From Fervidobacterium sp. UBA5837 (lineage in GTDB: Bacteria > Thermotogota > Thermotogae > Thermotogales > Fervidobacteriaceae), in contig DJGV01000019.1 of the NCBI GenBank assembly GCA_002432805.1, positions 517 to 38,498 on the forward strand: a stretch of 37,982 bases of DNA. Direction: 5' to 3'. Numbering within the stretch: position 1 is the first letter of the stretch; each line of letters opens with the position of its first letter. The notes beneath the pieces are model-generated. The model was given only the letters and a program-made list of their open reading frames with translations. It was not told the origin of the DNA and ran no database searches. Both the position numbers and the translations under genes were made by a program. Positions 8,429-16,670 of this stretch are shown piece by piece.

Positions 8429-9253
8429 ATGTACATAGGACCGGAAAAATATAGAATAATGGAAACACTTGATTTTGATAGTTCGGAATTGATTGCTTTC
8501 CTTGAAAGTAAAAAAGAGAGACTAGATGTTTACCACCGGCATGTTGCGGTGGTAACTTGTTATGGCAACTATAGTCAATCAACCTACATAGATCCTTCTA
8601 GTAGTGGCAAAGAGAAAAAAAACAACAGTTTTTATTTGAACTTCATCGTAACACCTTCCAACGAAAAGTTTGTTGGATTGTCAATTTCTCAACCTATGCT
8701 CAAATCGCCAGCGATATATAAACTCCAAGACTTGAAGAGCACAGAACAGTTCAGCGATACCTATTATAGACTTTTTGCAGAAACATGTGCATTGCAATGT
8801 GGTATAATTAAACTACCCATGAAAACGAGATTTATAGCTGTAAGTGGTGTGGATTCTTTTTTAAACAAGGAGATATACAGAGAAAAGGTTATGAACGCAG
8901 AATCTTTTTCGTTTGCTCAAAGAGTTAACGATGCTATACTTGAACGATTAGAAAAATATAAAGATGGCACATTCGATATGTGCAGAGTGGTTATAAACGA
9001 CGAGGGAATAAATTTCTTTGTAGTAGATAAATCTTTGAGAGATGATCATGTTCCACTGTACTCGGAGGTTATCTCACTCCTTCGAAAAAAGTATGCACTT
9101 ACTCCAGCAAGATTTTTCCCGGTCAACGAGAAGGTCATCGGGTCTTTCGTATTAGGCTTTGATAGTATCTTCTCTGATGAACTGTTCACACAAGTCTTCA
9201 AATTATTAAAAGAATATTCGATGATCAAAGAAAATTTAAGCAAGTATATATAA
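8429..9253 (+). CDS. Unrecognised protein, 274 residues
   Basis: I do not recognise a family. The protein looks soluble, with no signal peptide or transmembrane segment, and mixed alpha/beta composition. A hydrophobic beta-like stretch (NSFYLNFIVTP...FVGLSI) lies near residues 70-95, and the C-terminal third is rich in charged helices. No catalytic or nucleotide-binding motif is evident. The ATG follows GTGGTGAAG. It lies 52 bp after hutU and 46 bp before the TPM-domain gene on the same strand, so it could be part of either transcription unit. Codon use resembles its neighbours, so I believe it is a real gene; it may be restricted to Thermotogota. Confidence 0.7.
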   Translation: MYIGPEKYRIMETLDFDSSELIAFLESKKERLDVYHRHVAVVTCYGNYSQSTYIDPSSSGKEKKNNSFYLNFIVTPSNEKFVGLSISQPMLKSPAIYKLQDLKSTEQFSDTYYRLFAETCALQCGIIKLPMKTRFIAVSGVDSFLNKEIYREKVMNAESFSFAQRVNDAILERLEKYKDGTFDMCRVVINDEGINFFVVDKSLRDDHVPLYSEVISLLRKKYALTPARFFPVNEKVIGSFVLGFDSIFSDELFTQVFKLLKEYSMIKENLSKYI

Positions 9254-9299
9254 ATATCTTGGTGGGTATCAAATCGGTACTCAATTGGAGTTGATCTTA

Positions 9300-10067
9300 G
9301 TGAGAAGAGTATTTGTCTATATTTTGCTTTTGGTAAGTGTTTTAACCTTAGCAATAACGTTGCCCCAACCTACCCCTTTCAAGTACATCAACGATTACGT
9401 TGGGGTCATAGACCAAGCACATGTCCAAAAGATAGTCAACATTGGAAAAGAACTGGAAGATAAAACTGGCGCGCAAGTTACGGCAGTTATCATCAGTGCG
9501 CTTGATGGAATGAGCGTTGAAGATTATGCAGTTGAGCTATTCAGAAATTGGGGAATAGGTCAAAAGGGTAAAGATAATGGAATATTACTCTTAGTTGCCG
9601 TCGATGATCATGTTATGAGGATTGAAGTTGGCTACGGCCTTGAAGGTGCGATACCAGATGGGAAGGCTGGAAGAATAAGGGACGATTACATCATTCCGTA
9701 TTTTCAAGATGATAACTATGCTGATGGTGTGTATTATGGTTACCTTGCATTGGCAAATGAAGTTGCCAAAGAGTATAACATTAGTTTATCTCTCGACATA
9801 AACGCAGAACTACCAAAAGTGGATGATACATCAAGCAGTTTAGAAAGTATAATAGCGCTCATAATTGCCGTAGTTGTACTTATTTCAATAACCATATCTT
9901 CAAGACGAGGATTTGGCAGATACTCTGGGCGTGGCCCTTGGGGACCTGGTGGATTTGGTGGATTTAGCGGTGGCGGAAGAAGTGGTAGAGGGTCAAGCTC
10001 TGGTGGTGGATTCGGAGGATTTGGAGGAGGCAGAAGTGGTGGTGGTGGCGCCAGCGGGAAGTGGTAA
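9300..10067 (+). CDS. TPM-domain (YgcG-type) membrane protein with Gly-rich tail
   Basis: The N-terminus is a signal peptide (RRVFVYILLLVSVLTLAITLP), followed by a TPM domain at about residues 25-155: YINDYVGVIDQ, then LEDKTGAQVTAVII, NWGIGQKGKDNGILLLVAVDD, and IEVGYGLEGAIPDGKAGRI. This order is typical of the YgcG/Psb32 group. A transmembrane helix near residues 185-205 separates it from a ~50-residue Gly/Ser/Arg-rich tail. The protein probably sits in the cell envelope with the TPM domain outside; TPM domains have been linked to membrane-protein quality control, but the role here is unknown. GGAG at 9287-9290 lies 9 nt before GTG 9300, which is preferred to the in-frame TTG at 9285. Confidence 0.85.
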   Translation: MRRVFVYILLLVSVLTLAITLPQPTPFKYINDYVGVIDQAHVQKIVNIGKELEDKTGAQVTAVIISALDGMSVEDYAVELFRNWGIGQKGKDNGILLLVAVDDHVMRIEVGYGLEGAIPDGKAGRIRDDYIIPYFQDDNYADGVYYGYLALANEVAKEYNISLSLDINAELPKVDDTSSSLESIIALIIAVVVLISITISSRRGFGRYSGRGPWGPGGFGGFSGGGRSGRGSSSGGGFGGFGGGRSGGGGASGKW

Positions 10068-10106
10068 TATCAAGAAAGAATATAATTCCTTGGAGGATAG
10101 GAACTG

Positions 10107-11105
10107 ATGGGGGAAAAAGAATCAAAGATAAACATTTTGCTTATGGAAGGTATAACAATATTCTTTGTCATGTTCGTGCATTCCGGAACACCTAATCAGG
10201 TCTATGCCTTTTTTAGTTATGGCCTATCTGCGATGTGCTTTGCTCGAGGGTATCAATGGAGAGATAGAACATTCAAAGAACTCGTGAAATCAAGACTTCA
10301 ACTCGTGAAGACTTACTATTTTGCTGGACTTGTCAACACGTTACTTTTTCTTATCATACCAAGCAGGTTCTTGCCAATTTCGAAGGGGTCTTACTTTCTT
10401 AATTTTGTCATCGGAAGGCTCGATAGACTAGACCAAATTCCCATAACTGTGGTTCAATTTTGGTTTTTCTTAATGCTCTTTTTCGCAGAGATTTTCTACT
10501 GGATATTTGAAAAAAACAAGTTCTTGTTATCAGCATCACTTGTATTATCCCTCTTGTTAAGGTTGATCCCACACGCTCCAGTTCCTTTGAAATTAGATGC
10601 TGCACTCTGCACAATACCATTTTTTGTGATGGGAAAAATTTGGAAAAAAAATAAATACGTTGTTAAACGTACTGATTTCTTGCTTTCAATAGTGGGGCTA
10701 ATCCTGATCAGTCAAACTAATGGTGACATTTCATGGAACAACCAATGGTTTGGGAAAAATGGGTTGATAGCATTCTTGGGTGAGATATTGGGAGCCTTAA
10801 TAATTATTTATCTTGCGGAAATTGTAAAAATGTTGAAGATAGATAAATTTTTCTACAAAATAGCGTTTAACTCACTCTTTGTTATTTCTTATCACATGCT
10901 TTTGGAATCGATAATCAGCATTCCATTCATATTCTTGGTGGGAAACATAAGTGATCCCATGTTTGCGATTCATAAATTCTGGTATGTAATATTTCCGTTA
11001 GTCTTGATATCCGTATTTGCTTGTCTCAAATTCATACCTCAGAGAATCAGGAACTTTCTCATAGGAGACTTCAAAAGAATGAAGAAAGGAGTGAGAAGTT
11101 CTTGA
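10107..11105 (+). CDS. Acyltransferase-3-like integral membrane protein
   Basis: The 332-residue protein is built of about ten hydrophobic helices. The early FVMFVHSG segment and the following YGLSAMCFARGYQWRDRTFKELVKSRLQLVKTYYFAG resemble the N-terminal helices of OafA-type O-acyltransferases, where a short His-containing loop is followed by an F.R(G)Y and R-rich loop. Such enzymes acetylate surface polysaccharides in the cytoplasmic membrane. The ATG lies 10 nt after GGAGG (10092-10096). Its stop overlaps the TTG start of the next glycosyltransferase by 4 bp, placing it at the head of a polysaccharide gene cluster. The assignment is by topology and motif only; a polysaccharide polymerase or flippase-like role cannot be excluded. 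Confidence 0.6.
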   Translation: MGEKESKINILLMEGITIFFVMFVHSGTPNQVYAFFSYGLSAMCFARGYQWRDRTFKELVKSRLQLVKTYYFAGLVNTLLFLIIPSRFLPISKGSYFLNFVIGRLDRLDQIPITVVQFWFFLMLFFAEIFYWIFEKNKFLLSASLVLSLLLRLIPHAPVPLKLDAALCTIPFFVMGKIWKKNKYVVKRTDFLLSIVGLILISQTNGDISWNNQWFGKNGLIAFLGEILGALIIIYLAEIVKMLKIDKFFYKIAFNSLFVISYHMLLESIISIPFIFLVGNISDPMFAIHKFWYVIFPLVLISVFACLKFIPQRIRNFLIGDFKRMKKGVRSS

Positions 11106-12124
11106 AACCTCTTGTTTCAGTGATAATTCCCGTTTACAATGTTGAATCATACATCGGAGAGACTTTGAAAAGCGTTTTCAATCAGACTTTCAAAGATTTT
11201 GAAATAGTAGTTGTAAATGATGGTTCAAAAGATAATACGTTACACGTTGCAAGTGAAATCTTGAGTGATTCGGGATTTCCATTCAAGATAATTGATCAAA
11301 TAAATCGTGGAGTGAGTGTGGCAAGGAATGTTGGGATGGAAAACTCTGTGGGAAGGTACATAAAGTTCTTGGATGGTGATGATAGACTGCTCCCCAACGC
11401 AATAGAAGTACTAGTTAACGCAATTCAAAAATGCGGTTGTGGGTTAGTGTACGGAGGGCAAGATGTCGCAGCACTGTCTGGAAAAGTCACTCAAAGATAC
11501 GAAGATATGTACAAACAGGAATGGATTTATGCAAACTATGAAAAAGCTATAAAAGAATTCCTTTTTTCTAAGGTATACATCTCTGTTAACTCTTGCTTAA
11601 TAGATCGCGATTTGATAGATAAATTCGGACTAAGGTTTGTCCCTGGGGCAAAATACTCTGAAGATAACGAATTCATTTCGAAGGTCATTTACTACTCCAA
11701 CAACGTGAGCTATGTTGGGCAATCTACATGCTTGCTAACTGTTAGACCCGATTCAACCACCAAGATGGCAACTCTATCCGTTTTCCATAACGCTGGTTCA
11801 ATGAAAAGATTGAAAAGGTTTTTCGAAGCTAAAGGTGAATACGAAATAGTCGAGATATTGGAACGATACTCAATACCTTCTGCGTATGCATGGAGCCTTG
11901 GAAATCTTGCATACAACGGTTACCCATACAGAAAATGGATAAAGATCGCATGGAATAAGACGATAAGGCAATATATAAAGAAATTCGATATCCCATTCGA
12001 AAACAAGACAAATTTCCACAAACAACTACTTATGACAAAATCCATGTACATGTTTTCTCCAACACTTGCATATACGGTAATGAGAACGGTAAGTATGATA
12101 TATACTCGCAAAACAAAGAGATGA
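11102..12124 (+). CDS. Family 2 glycosyltransferase
   Basis: A GT-A fold family 2 transferase adding a sugar from a nucleotide-sugar donor to a surface glycan precursor. The N-terminus reads PLVSVIIPVYNVESYIGETL with VVVNDGSKDNT. The SVARNVGMENSVGRYIKFLDGDD segment contains the metal-binding DGDD, and SEDNEF in the middle may hold the catalytic acidic residues. Length is 340 residues with no membrane segment. The frame is open 27 codons further upstream inside the acyltransferase gene, but TTG 11102 has GGAG at 11088-11091, overlaps the upstream stop as TTGA, and starts at the conserved family N-terminus. Donor and acceptor cannot be read from the sequence. Confidence 0.88.
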   Translation: MKPLVSVIIPVYNVESYIGETLKSVFNQTFKDFEIVVVNDGSKDNTLHVASEILSDSGFPFKIIDQINRGVSVARNVGMENSVGRYIKFLDGDDRLLPNAIEVLVNAIQKCGCGLVYGGQDVAALSGKVTQRYEDMYKQEWIYANYEKAIKEFLFSKVYISVNSCLIDRDLIDKFGLRFVPGAKYSEDNEFISKVIYYSNNVSYVGQSTCLLTVRPDSTTKMATLSVFHNAGSMKRLKRFFEAKGEYEIVEILERYSIPSAYAWSLGNLAYNGYPYRKWIKIAWNKTIRQYIKKFDIPFENKTNFHKQLLMTKSMYMFSPTLAYTVMRTVSMIYTRKTKR

Positions 12125-12160
12125 TTTTGAAACTTAAAAGATAGTGAGAAGAGGGAAGAG

Positions 12161-13027
12161 ATGGGAGAGCAAACAAAGAAATACCTTATAGCAACTGCGT
12201 GCAATCAAAAATATGAGAATTTCCTAATCAGCGATTGGTTAAAGTCTCTGAAAGAAAATGTTGATTTAAAAGGTATAGACATATTGGTGATGGATTATGG
12301 TTTATCAGCTGAGGCATGTAATATACTTAGAAAAGAAGGTGTAATTGTAAGAAAGGCCGAACAAATCAGTGGCCTTGTAAACAACACGAGATTCATAGAA
12401 CTTTCAGAATTTTTGAAATCAAATCCTCAATATGAACAAGTGATACTTTGTGATTCAGGCGATATCATCTTTCAATCTGATATTTCCATGCTTTTTGAGA
12501 TAGAATCTGAGAAAATAAGAGCTGTATGTGAGGCTATCTCACCAAATATGGATATACTTGTGAACGATAAAGTGATTGAAAATGTGACAAATATTAAGAA
12601 TTTTCTAAGGGGAAAGAAACTCATAAACGTTGGCTTGGCTTTTTATCCGACAATTGTCTTTTTAGAGATGTGTAGGAACATCTTTAGCCTTCTAAAAGAT
12701 CCTAATGTCTGGGGCGCAGAGACTATACTGATCAATTATTTTGCGTACAAGAATGGTTTTTATGAATTGGACCAAAAATACAATTTCATCCCTACCACTT
12801 CTACTCTTAAATATATGATAAAAGATGGTAAATTTTATTTATCAAATGGAGATATAATTCCAGTTGTTCATAATGCTGGCGGTAAGAAGATGTGGCGTGC
12901 CATAGATGATTTTGGATATGGATATGGTCATAATAGACCACGGCCCATGGTCGTTTTCTTTCTTAGGACCTTTTACAAGAGTTTAAGTCTGTTTAGAAAA
13001 TTCTTGAGAATGTTTGAAAAACCTTGA
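12161..13027 (+). CDS. Putative glycosyltransferase, DxD type
   Basis: The protein resembles the nucleotide-diphospho-sugar transferase fold (GT8-like or related). It opens with YLIATACNQKYENFLISDWLKSL, contains QVILCDSGDIIFQSD, which looks like a DxD metal site, and has a late VVHNAGGKKMW motif in which His could coordinate the donor phosphates. It has 288 residues, no signal peptide, and a short basic and hydrophobic C-terminus that might touch the membrane. The ATG follows GAGGGAAGAG. It lies between a GT2 gene and UDP-galactopyranose mutase, supporting a role in the same glycan. The family call is tentative. Confidence 0.6.
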   Translation: MGEQTKKYLIATACNQKYENFLISDWLKSLKENVDLKGIDILVMDYGLSAEACNILRKEGVIVRKAEQISGLVNNTRFIELSEFLKSNPQYEQVILCDSGDIIFQSDISMLFEIESEKIRAVCEAISPNMDILVNDKVIENVTNIKNFLRGKKLINVGLAFYPTIVFLEMCRNIFSLLKDPNVWGAETILINYFAYKNGFYELDQKYNFIPTTSTLKYMIKDGKFYLSNGDIIPVVHNAGGKKMWRAIDDFGYGYGHNRPRPMVVFFLRTFYKSLSLFRKFLRMFEKP

Positions 13028-13064
13028 AAGAATTCAATGATATTAAGAAAGGTGGAGAATCCAT

Positions 13065-14177
13065 ATGAAATATGATGTAGTTGTCGTGGGAGCAGGGTTA
13101 GCGGGTTCTACGGCAGCAAGAATACTGGCTGAAAGAGCCAAGAAAGTAGTTGTAGTTGAAAAACATAGGCATTCAGCGGGACACTGCCACGATTATAGAG
13201 ATGAAAACGGCATTACAGTACATACTTATGGTCCGCACATCTTTCACACAAACAACAAGAGAGTCTGGGATTTTGTCAACAAGTTTTCTGAATTCCATTA
13301 CTATCAGCACAGGGTTCTGAGCTATGCCGGTGGGAAGTTGATACCATTTCCAATCAACAGAGATACACTTGCAGAAGTTTTCGGTATCCAACTTGCTACA
13401 TATGAAGTAGAGGATTTCTTGGAAAAAGAAGTAAACAAGTCTAAATTTAACACACCATCAAGGAACTTCAGAGATGTAGTTGTATCACAGGTTGGAGAAA
13501 GATTGTATGAACTGTTTTTCAAAAATTACACGATGAAGCAATGGGAAAGAGACCCGGAGGAATTGGCACCGGAAGTGGCAAGTAGAATTCCTGTTAGAAC
13601 AAATAGAGATGATAGATATTTTGCTGATAGATACCAAGGCATACCAAAATACGGTTACACTAAATTAGTAGAAAGCATCTTAGACCATCCAAACATATCA
13701 ATATTACTCGGTACGGATTATTTTGAAATCAAAGACCTGTTCAAACCAGATTTAACCGTATACACTGGACAACTCGATAGATTCTTCGATTATAAGTACG
13801 GAGAATTGGAATACAGATCTTTGAAACTTGAATTGAAGACAATCGATAAAGAATATTACCAGCCAGTTGCTGTGGTAAATTATCCAAATGATTACGACTG
13901 GACACGAATAACGGAATATAAATACTTTTTAAATGAAAAAAGCGACAAAACGACGGTTTGCTTTGAGTATCCACTTGCGAAGGGTGAACCATATTACATC
14001 GTAATGACACAAGAAAACATGGAAAAAAGAGATAAATACATGAAAGAAGTTGAAAAACTCGAAAAATCTGGCGAATATCTGTTTGTAGGACGCCTTGCAG
14101 AATACAAATATTACAACATGGACCAAGTGATAGAAGCTTCGATGAGAAAGCTACAAAACTATTCAGATAATATCTGA
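13065..14177 (+). CDS. glf: UDP-galactopyranose mutase
   Basis: Glf is an FAD-dependent enzyme that converts UDP-galactopyranose to UDP-galactofuranose, the donor for galactofuranose in surface glycans. It begins with an FAD-binding Rossmann motif (VVVGAGLAGSTAARIL), then has HTYGPHIFHTNNKRVWDF, KNYTMKQWERDPEEL, and the substrate-site segment RTNRDDRYFADRYQGIPKYGYT. The C-terminal YPLAKGEPYYIV and FVGRLAEYKYYNMDQVI segments are also typical. The 370-residue length is normal. The ATG follows GGTGGAG. The last 19 bp overlap the 3' end of the opposing galactofuranosyltransferase-like gene, so the two are convergent. Confidence 0.96.
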   Translation: MKYDVVVVGAGLAGSTAARILAERAKKVVVVEKHRHSAGHCHDYRDENGITVHTYGPHIFHTNNKRVWDFVNKFSEFHYYQHRVLSYAGGKLIPFPINRDTLAEVFGIQLATYEVEDFLEKEVNKSKFNTPSRNFRDVVVSQVGERLYELFFKNYTMKQWERDPEELAPEVASRIPVRTNRDDRYFADRYQGIPKYGYTKLVESILDHPNISILLGTDYFEIKDLFKPDLTVYTGQLDRFFDYKYGELEYRSLKLELKTIDKEYYQPVAVVNYPNDYDWTRITEYKYFLNEKSDKTTVCFEYPLAKGEPYYIVMTQENMEKRDKYMKEVEKLEKSGEYLFVGRLAEYKYYNMDQVIEASMRKLQNYSDNI

Positions 14178-15229
14178 TCTATCACTCTGCCAAAGCTTTG
14201 ACCATTTGCAAGTTCCTTAGCCAAATTGGATATGTTTGCTTTCCAAGCTGAATATTGCTCTGGGGTTATCTCTTCCAGTCTTTCATCTAATTCAAGTAAA
14301 GAATCGATTCCGAAACCGATGTTGTATTGTTCAACTAATTTGTAAACGGCTGCACCTTTCCAAACGATCAACGGAAGTCCACTTACGATGTACAACGAGG
14401 CCTTGTGCGGTGAATTGTACCGTAAATATTCACCGGTGAGCCCAGACGGTTGGGATATATCTTCACCATCCCAGACAAGGCCGAAATGTCCATCTATCTT
14501 TGCAGGAAGTTCATCGGGTGGGAACGCTCCCTTAAACTCTAAAGTGTTTTTCATAGCTGAGTCGTCGTAACCTTTGCCGTAGAGGTTGAAAACGTATCTG
14601 TTAGAAGTCATTTCTGTTATTTTGTAGAGAAATGCTGATTTCCATCTACTTAGATTACCTGCATACGCTATTTTGAATTTTTCATCTGGTTTCGGTAAAA
14701 TTTTTGAGCTTAAATCTGATTCATTTTTCACCAAATAGTCAAAGAATTTCAAAATGTACGTTTTACCTTTGAAGTTTAGCTCACTTTTCAAAAAGTCTGC
14801 CATTTCTTCCGAATGACATATGGCATGGGTAAAATTCGAAAATACTATTCTTTCTCTAACAATGTCGATTTTTTTTCCTCGCCTGAGACTTTCAATATCG
14901 TGAATTATGATGATTCTCTTTTCATTTTTGAACGCTAACTTGATGAATGGTGATATCAAGAGGTCGATCCCTGTACCATTTTGCAGGAATACAGTGCTGT
15001 CTTTGAATTCTTTTCTTCTCTTGGAAAACACAAGTCCAAATAATTTTGATAAAGAAAAAACCCTTATATTTCCCTTATAGCTATCTTTGAATAATCTTAT
15101 GGGATTAAATTGCCTTCTTTCAAATATTTCTTCAATGTCCATCTTTGCTTTTGATGCAGCATTATAGTTTCTCCAATAGAATGCTGAAATGTAATAAATA
15201 TTTCCCCTCTTAGCTTTCTTTGGCTCCAT
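14159..15229 (-). CDS. Putative galactofuranosyltransferase (GT-B type)
   Basis: The 356-residue protein resembles beta-1,6-galactofuranosyltransferases of the WbbI type. It starts with YYISAFYWRNYNAASKAKMD, then has FLQNGTGIDLLISPFI, RIIIIHDIESLRRGK, a donor-domain junction at AYAGNLSRWKSAFLYKI, and LRYNSPHKASLYIVSGLPLIVWKGAA near the C-terminus, where the donor nucleotide is usually held. Using UDP-Galf fits the convergent glf gene. GGAGG (15238-15242) lies 8 nt before ATG 15229; an in-frame ATG at 15253 has only a weak site, so the shorter protein is chosen. No strong promoter is evident upstream on this strand, and it may be read from the hisS operon across the tRNA gene. Confidence 0.75.
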   Translation of the reverse strand: MEPKKAKRGNIYYISAFYWRNYNAASKAKMDIEEIFERRQFNPIRLFKDSYKGNIRVFSLSKLFGLVFSKRRKEFKDSTVFLQNGTGIDLLISPFIKLAFKNEKRIIIIHDIESLRRGKKIDIVRERIVFSNFTHAICHSEEMADFLKSELNFKGKTYILKFFDYLVKNESDLSSKILPKPDEKFKIAYAGNLSRWKSAFLYKITEMTSNRYVFNLYGKGYDDSAMKNTLEFKGAFPPDELPAKIDGHFGLVWDGEDISQPSGLTGEYLRYNSPHKASLYIVSGLPLIVWKGAAVYKLVEQYNIGFGIDSLLELDERLEEITPEQYSAWKANISNLAKELANGQSFGRVIDQILSE

Positions 15230-15246
15230 AGGTACATCCTCCGTTA

Positions 15247-15275
15247 TTGACATAACCTTTAACAAGTGATAGAAT
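15247..15275 (+). promoter_or_regulatory. Sigma-A promoter of tRNA-Gln
   Basis: A perfect -35 TTGACA (15247-15252) and a -10 TAGAAT (15270-15275) are spaced by exactly 17 bp. The predicted start near 15282 leaves a leader of about 10 nt before the tRNA. The promoter overlaps the 5' untranslated region of the opposing galactofuranosyltransferase-like gene. Confidence 0.85.
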
Positions 15276-15291
15276 ATACATCGGCACAAAT

Positions 15292-15365
15292 TGGGAGGTC
15301 GTCTAATGGCAGGACTGCGGACTCTGGATCCGCCAGTGGAGGTTCGAATCCTCCCCTCCCAGCCA
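15292..15365 (+). tRNA. tRNA-Gln (anticodon CTG)
   Basis: The cloverleaf folds completely. The acceptor stem TGGGAGG pairs with CCTCCCA in 7 bp; the D stem is GTC/GAC; the anticodon stem GCGGA/TCCGC closes the loop CTCTGGA with anticodon CTG (reads CAG, Gln). The variable loop is CAGT and the T arm is GGAGG-TTCGAAT-CCTCC. The discriminator base is G and the 3' CCA is encoded. Length is 74 nt including CCA. It has its own promoter and terminator and lies between two minus-strand genes. Confidence 0.97.
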
Positions 15366-15372
15366 GAGATTT

Positions 15373-15406
15373 TCCCACGTGTGGTGACGTGGGGATTTTT
15401 ATTTTT
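15373..15406 (+). terminator. Rho-independent terminator of tRNA-Gln
   Basis: CCCACGT (15374-15380) pairs with ACGTGGG (15387-15393) around GTGGTG, followed by ATTTTTATTTTT. The T run is on the plus strand only, so it ends the tRNA transcript but should not stop minus-strand transcription leaving hisS. Confidence 0.85.
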
Positions 15407-16670
15407 ACTGCATTTCAGTGATCATGTCTTTTATACCATTTACAACAAAGCTTTTTTCGAATTCTACTTGCTCGCCTGTTTCCATGTTCTTGATCACAAC
15501 GACATCTCTTTCTAATTCATCCTCTCCTATAATAACACAGAGCTTTGCACCAATTCTCGATGCATGCTTCAATTGTGCACTTATGCTTCTTTCCATCAAT
15601 TCTAAGCCAGTTGGTATGCCCTCTGATCTCAAAAGTTCAGCCAACTTCACAGCTTCATCTCTTGCCTCTTTGCCTCCCAAATATATTACGTACACAACGT
15701 TTTTGGAAATCTCATCTACTTGTACATTCTCAACTTTGAGGCTCAGTATTAGTCTTTCTATGCCAGCAGCAAATCCAAGTGCGGGAACTTCCTTACCACC
15801 GATCTCCTTTATCAATCCATCGTACCTCCCACCACCAGCTATCGCACTCATAGCACCGAGTCTGTGATGGTGTACTTCAAATACAGTCCTGCTATAGTAA
15901 TCCAATCCACGTACAAGCCTAGGGTCTTCAACATAATCAATTCCAGCACTGGTAAGTAATCTTTTTAATTCTTCGTAGTGCTTCTTTGATTCTTCCCCAA
16001 GATAATCCGTTATCTTTGGAGCATTTTCAGCGTACTTGACATCAATTTTGCAGTCGAGTAGTCTCAGCACGTTTTTTTCGTATCTAATCTTACAATCATC
16101 GCACAACGATTCAAGATGTTGAGCATAGTACTCTTTAATTGCCTCTTTATACTTTATTCTGTCATCTTCGTTACCTAAAGAATTTATGTGTATCTCATAG
16201 TCCACCAGTCCAAGCTCTTTAAGCAATTTATCTGCAAATATTATTAGTTCTGCATCGGCTATTGGTGATGGACTTCCAAAGATCTCCGCGCCAAACTGAT
16301 GGAATTGTCTCTGCCTTCCGGATTGTGGCCTCTCGTATCTGAACATTGGGCCTATGTAAAAATACTTTTGTGGTAAGCCTTGTGCCAACATTCCATTTTC
16401 TACGAATGCCCGTACTACAGGAGCTGTTCCTTCAGGTCTAAGCGTTATACTCCTTCCACCTTTATCTTCAAACGTATACATTTCTTTCTGAACTATATCG
16501 GTATCTTGGCCAACACTCCTTACAAAGAGTTTTGTTTCTTCAAATATCGGCGTCCTTATCTCACCATATCCGTATATTGTCGATAATTCTCGTGCTTTCT
16601 CTTCTATCCAATACCAGTACTTCATCTGGTCACCATAAAGATCGTCAGTACCTTTTATTTTTTGGTACAC
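15405..16670 (-). CDS. hisS: Histidyl-tRNA synthetase
   Basis: A class II aminoacyl-tRNA synthetase that charges tRNA-His in the cytoplasm. The N-terminal KGTDDLYG motif, motif 2 (GPMFRYERPQSGRQRQFHQFGAEI), the His-specific LVRGLDYYSRTVFEV, AGGGRYDGLI, and motif 3 (ALGFAAGIERLIL) appear in the right order. The anticodon-binding domain follows from about residue 325. The 421-residue length is standard. The GTG start at 16670 has GGAGG 10 nt upstream and begins at the conserved N-terminus. It overlaps the upstream exported TPR gene by 16 bp, so it is probably translationally coupled in the HAD-TPR-hisS unit. Confidence 0.97.
   Translation of the reverse strand: MYQKIKGTDDLYGDQMKYWYWIEEKARELSTIYGYGEIRTPIFEETKLFVRSVGQDTDIVQKEMYTFEDKGGRSITLRPEGTAPVVRAFVENGMLAQGLPQKYFYIGPMFRYERPQSGRQRQFHQFGAEIFGSPSPIADAELIIFADKLLKELGLVDYEIHINSLGNEDDRIKYKEAIKEYYAQHLESLCDDCKIRYEKNVLRLLDCKIDVKYAENAPKITDYLGEESKKHYEELKRLLTSAGIDYVEDPRLVRGLDYYSRTVFEVHHHRLGAMSAIAGGGRYDGLIKEIGGKEVPALGFAAGIERLILSLKVENVQVDEISKNVVYVIYLGGKEARDEAVKLAELLRSEGIPTGLELMERSISAQLKHASRIGAKLCVIIGEDELERDVVVIKNMETGEQVEFEKSFVVNGIKDMITEMQ

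Noticed and set aside
9910..10064. Possible tandem repeat or CRISPR-like array from repeated GGTGG/GGATTTGG units
   Set aside because: It is the Gly-rich C-terminal coding tail of the TPM-domain protein; the units are irregular with no spacers.
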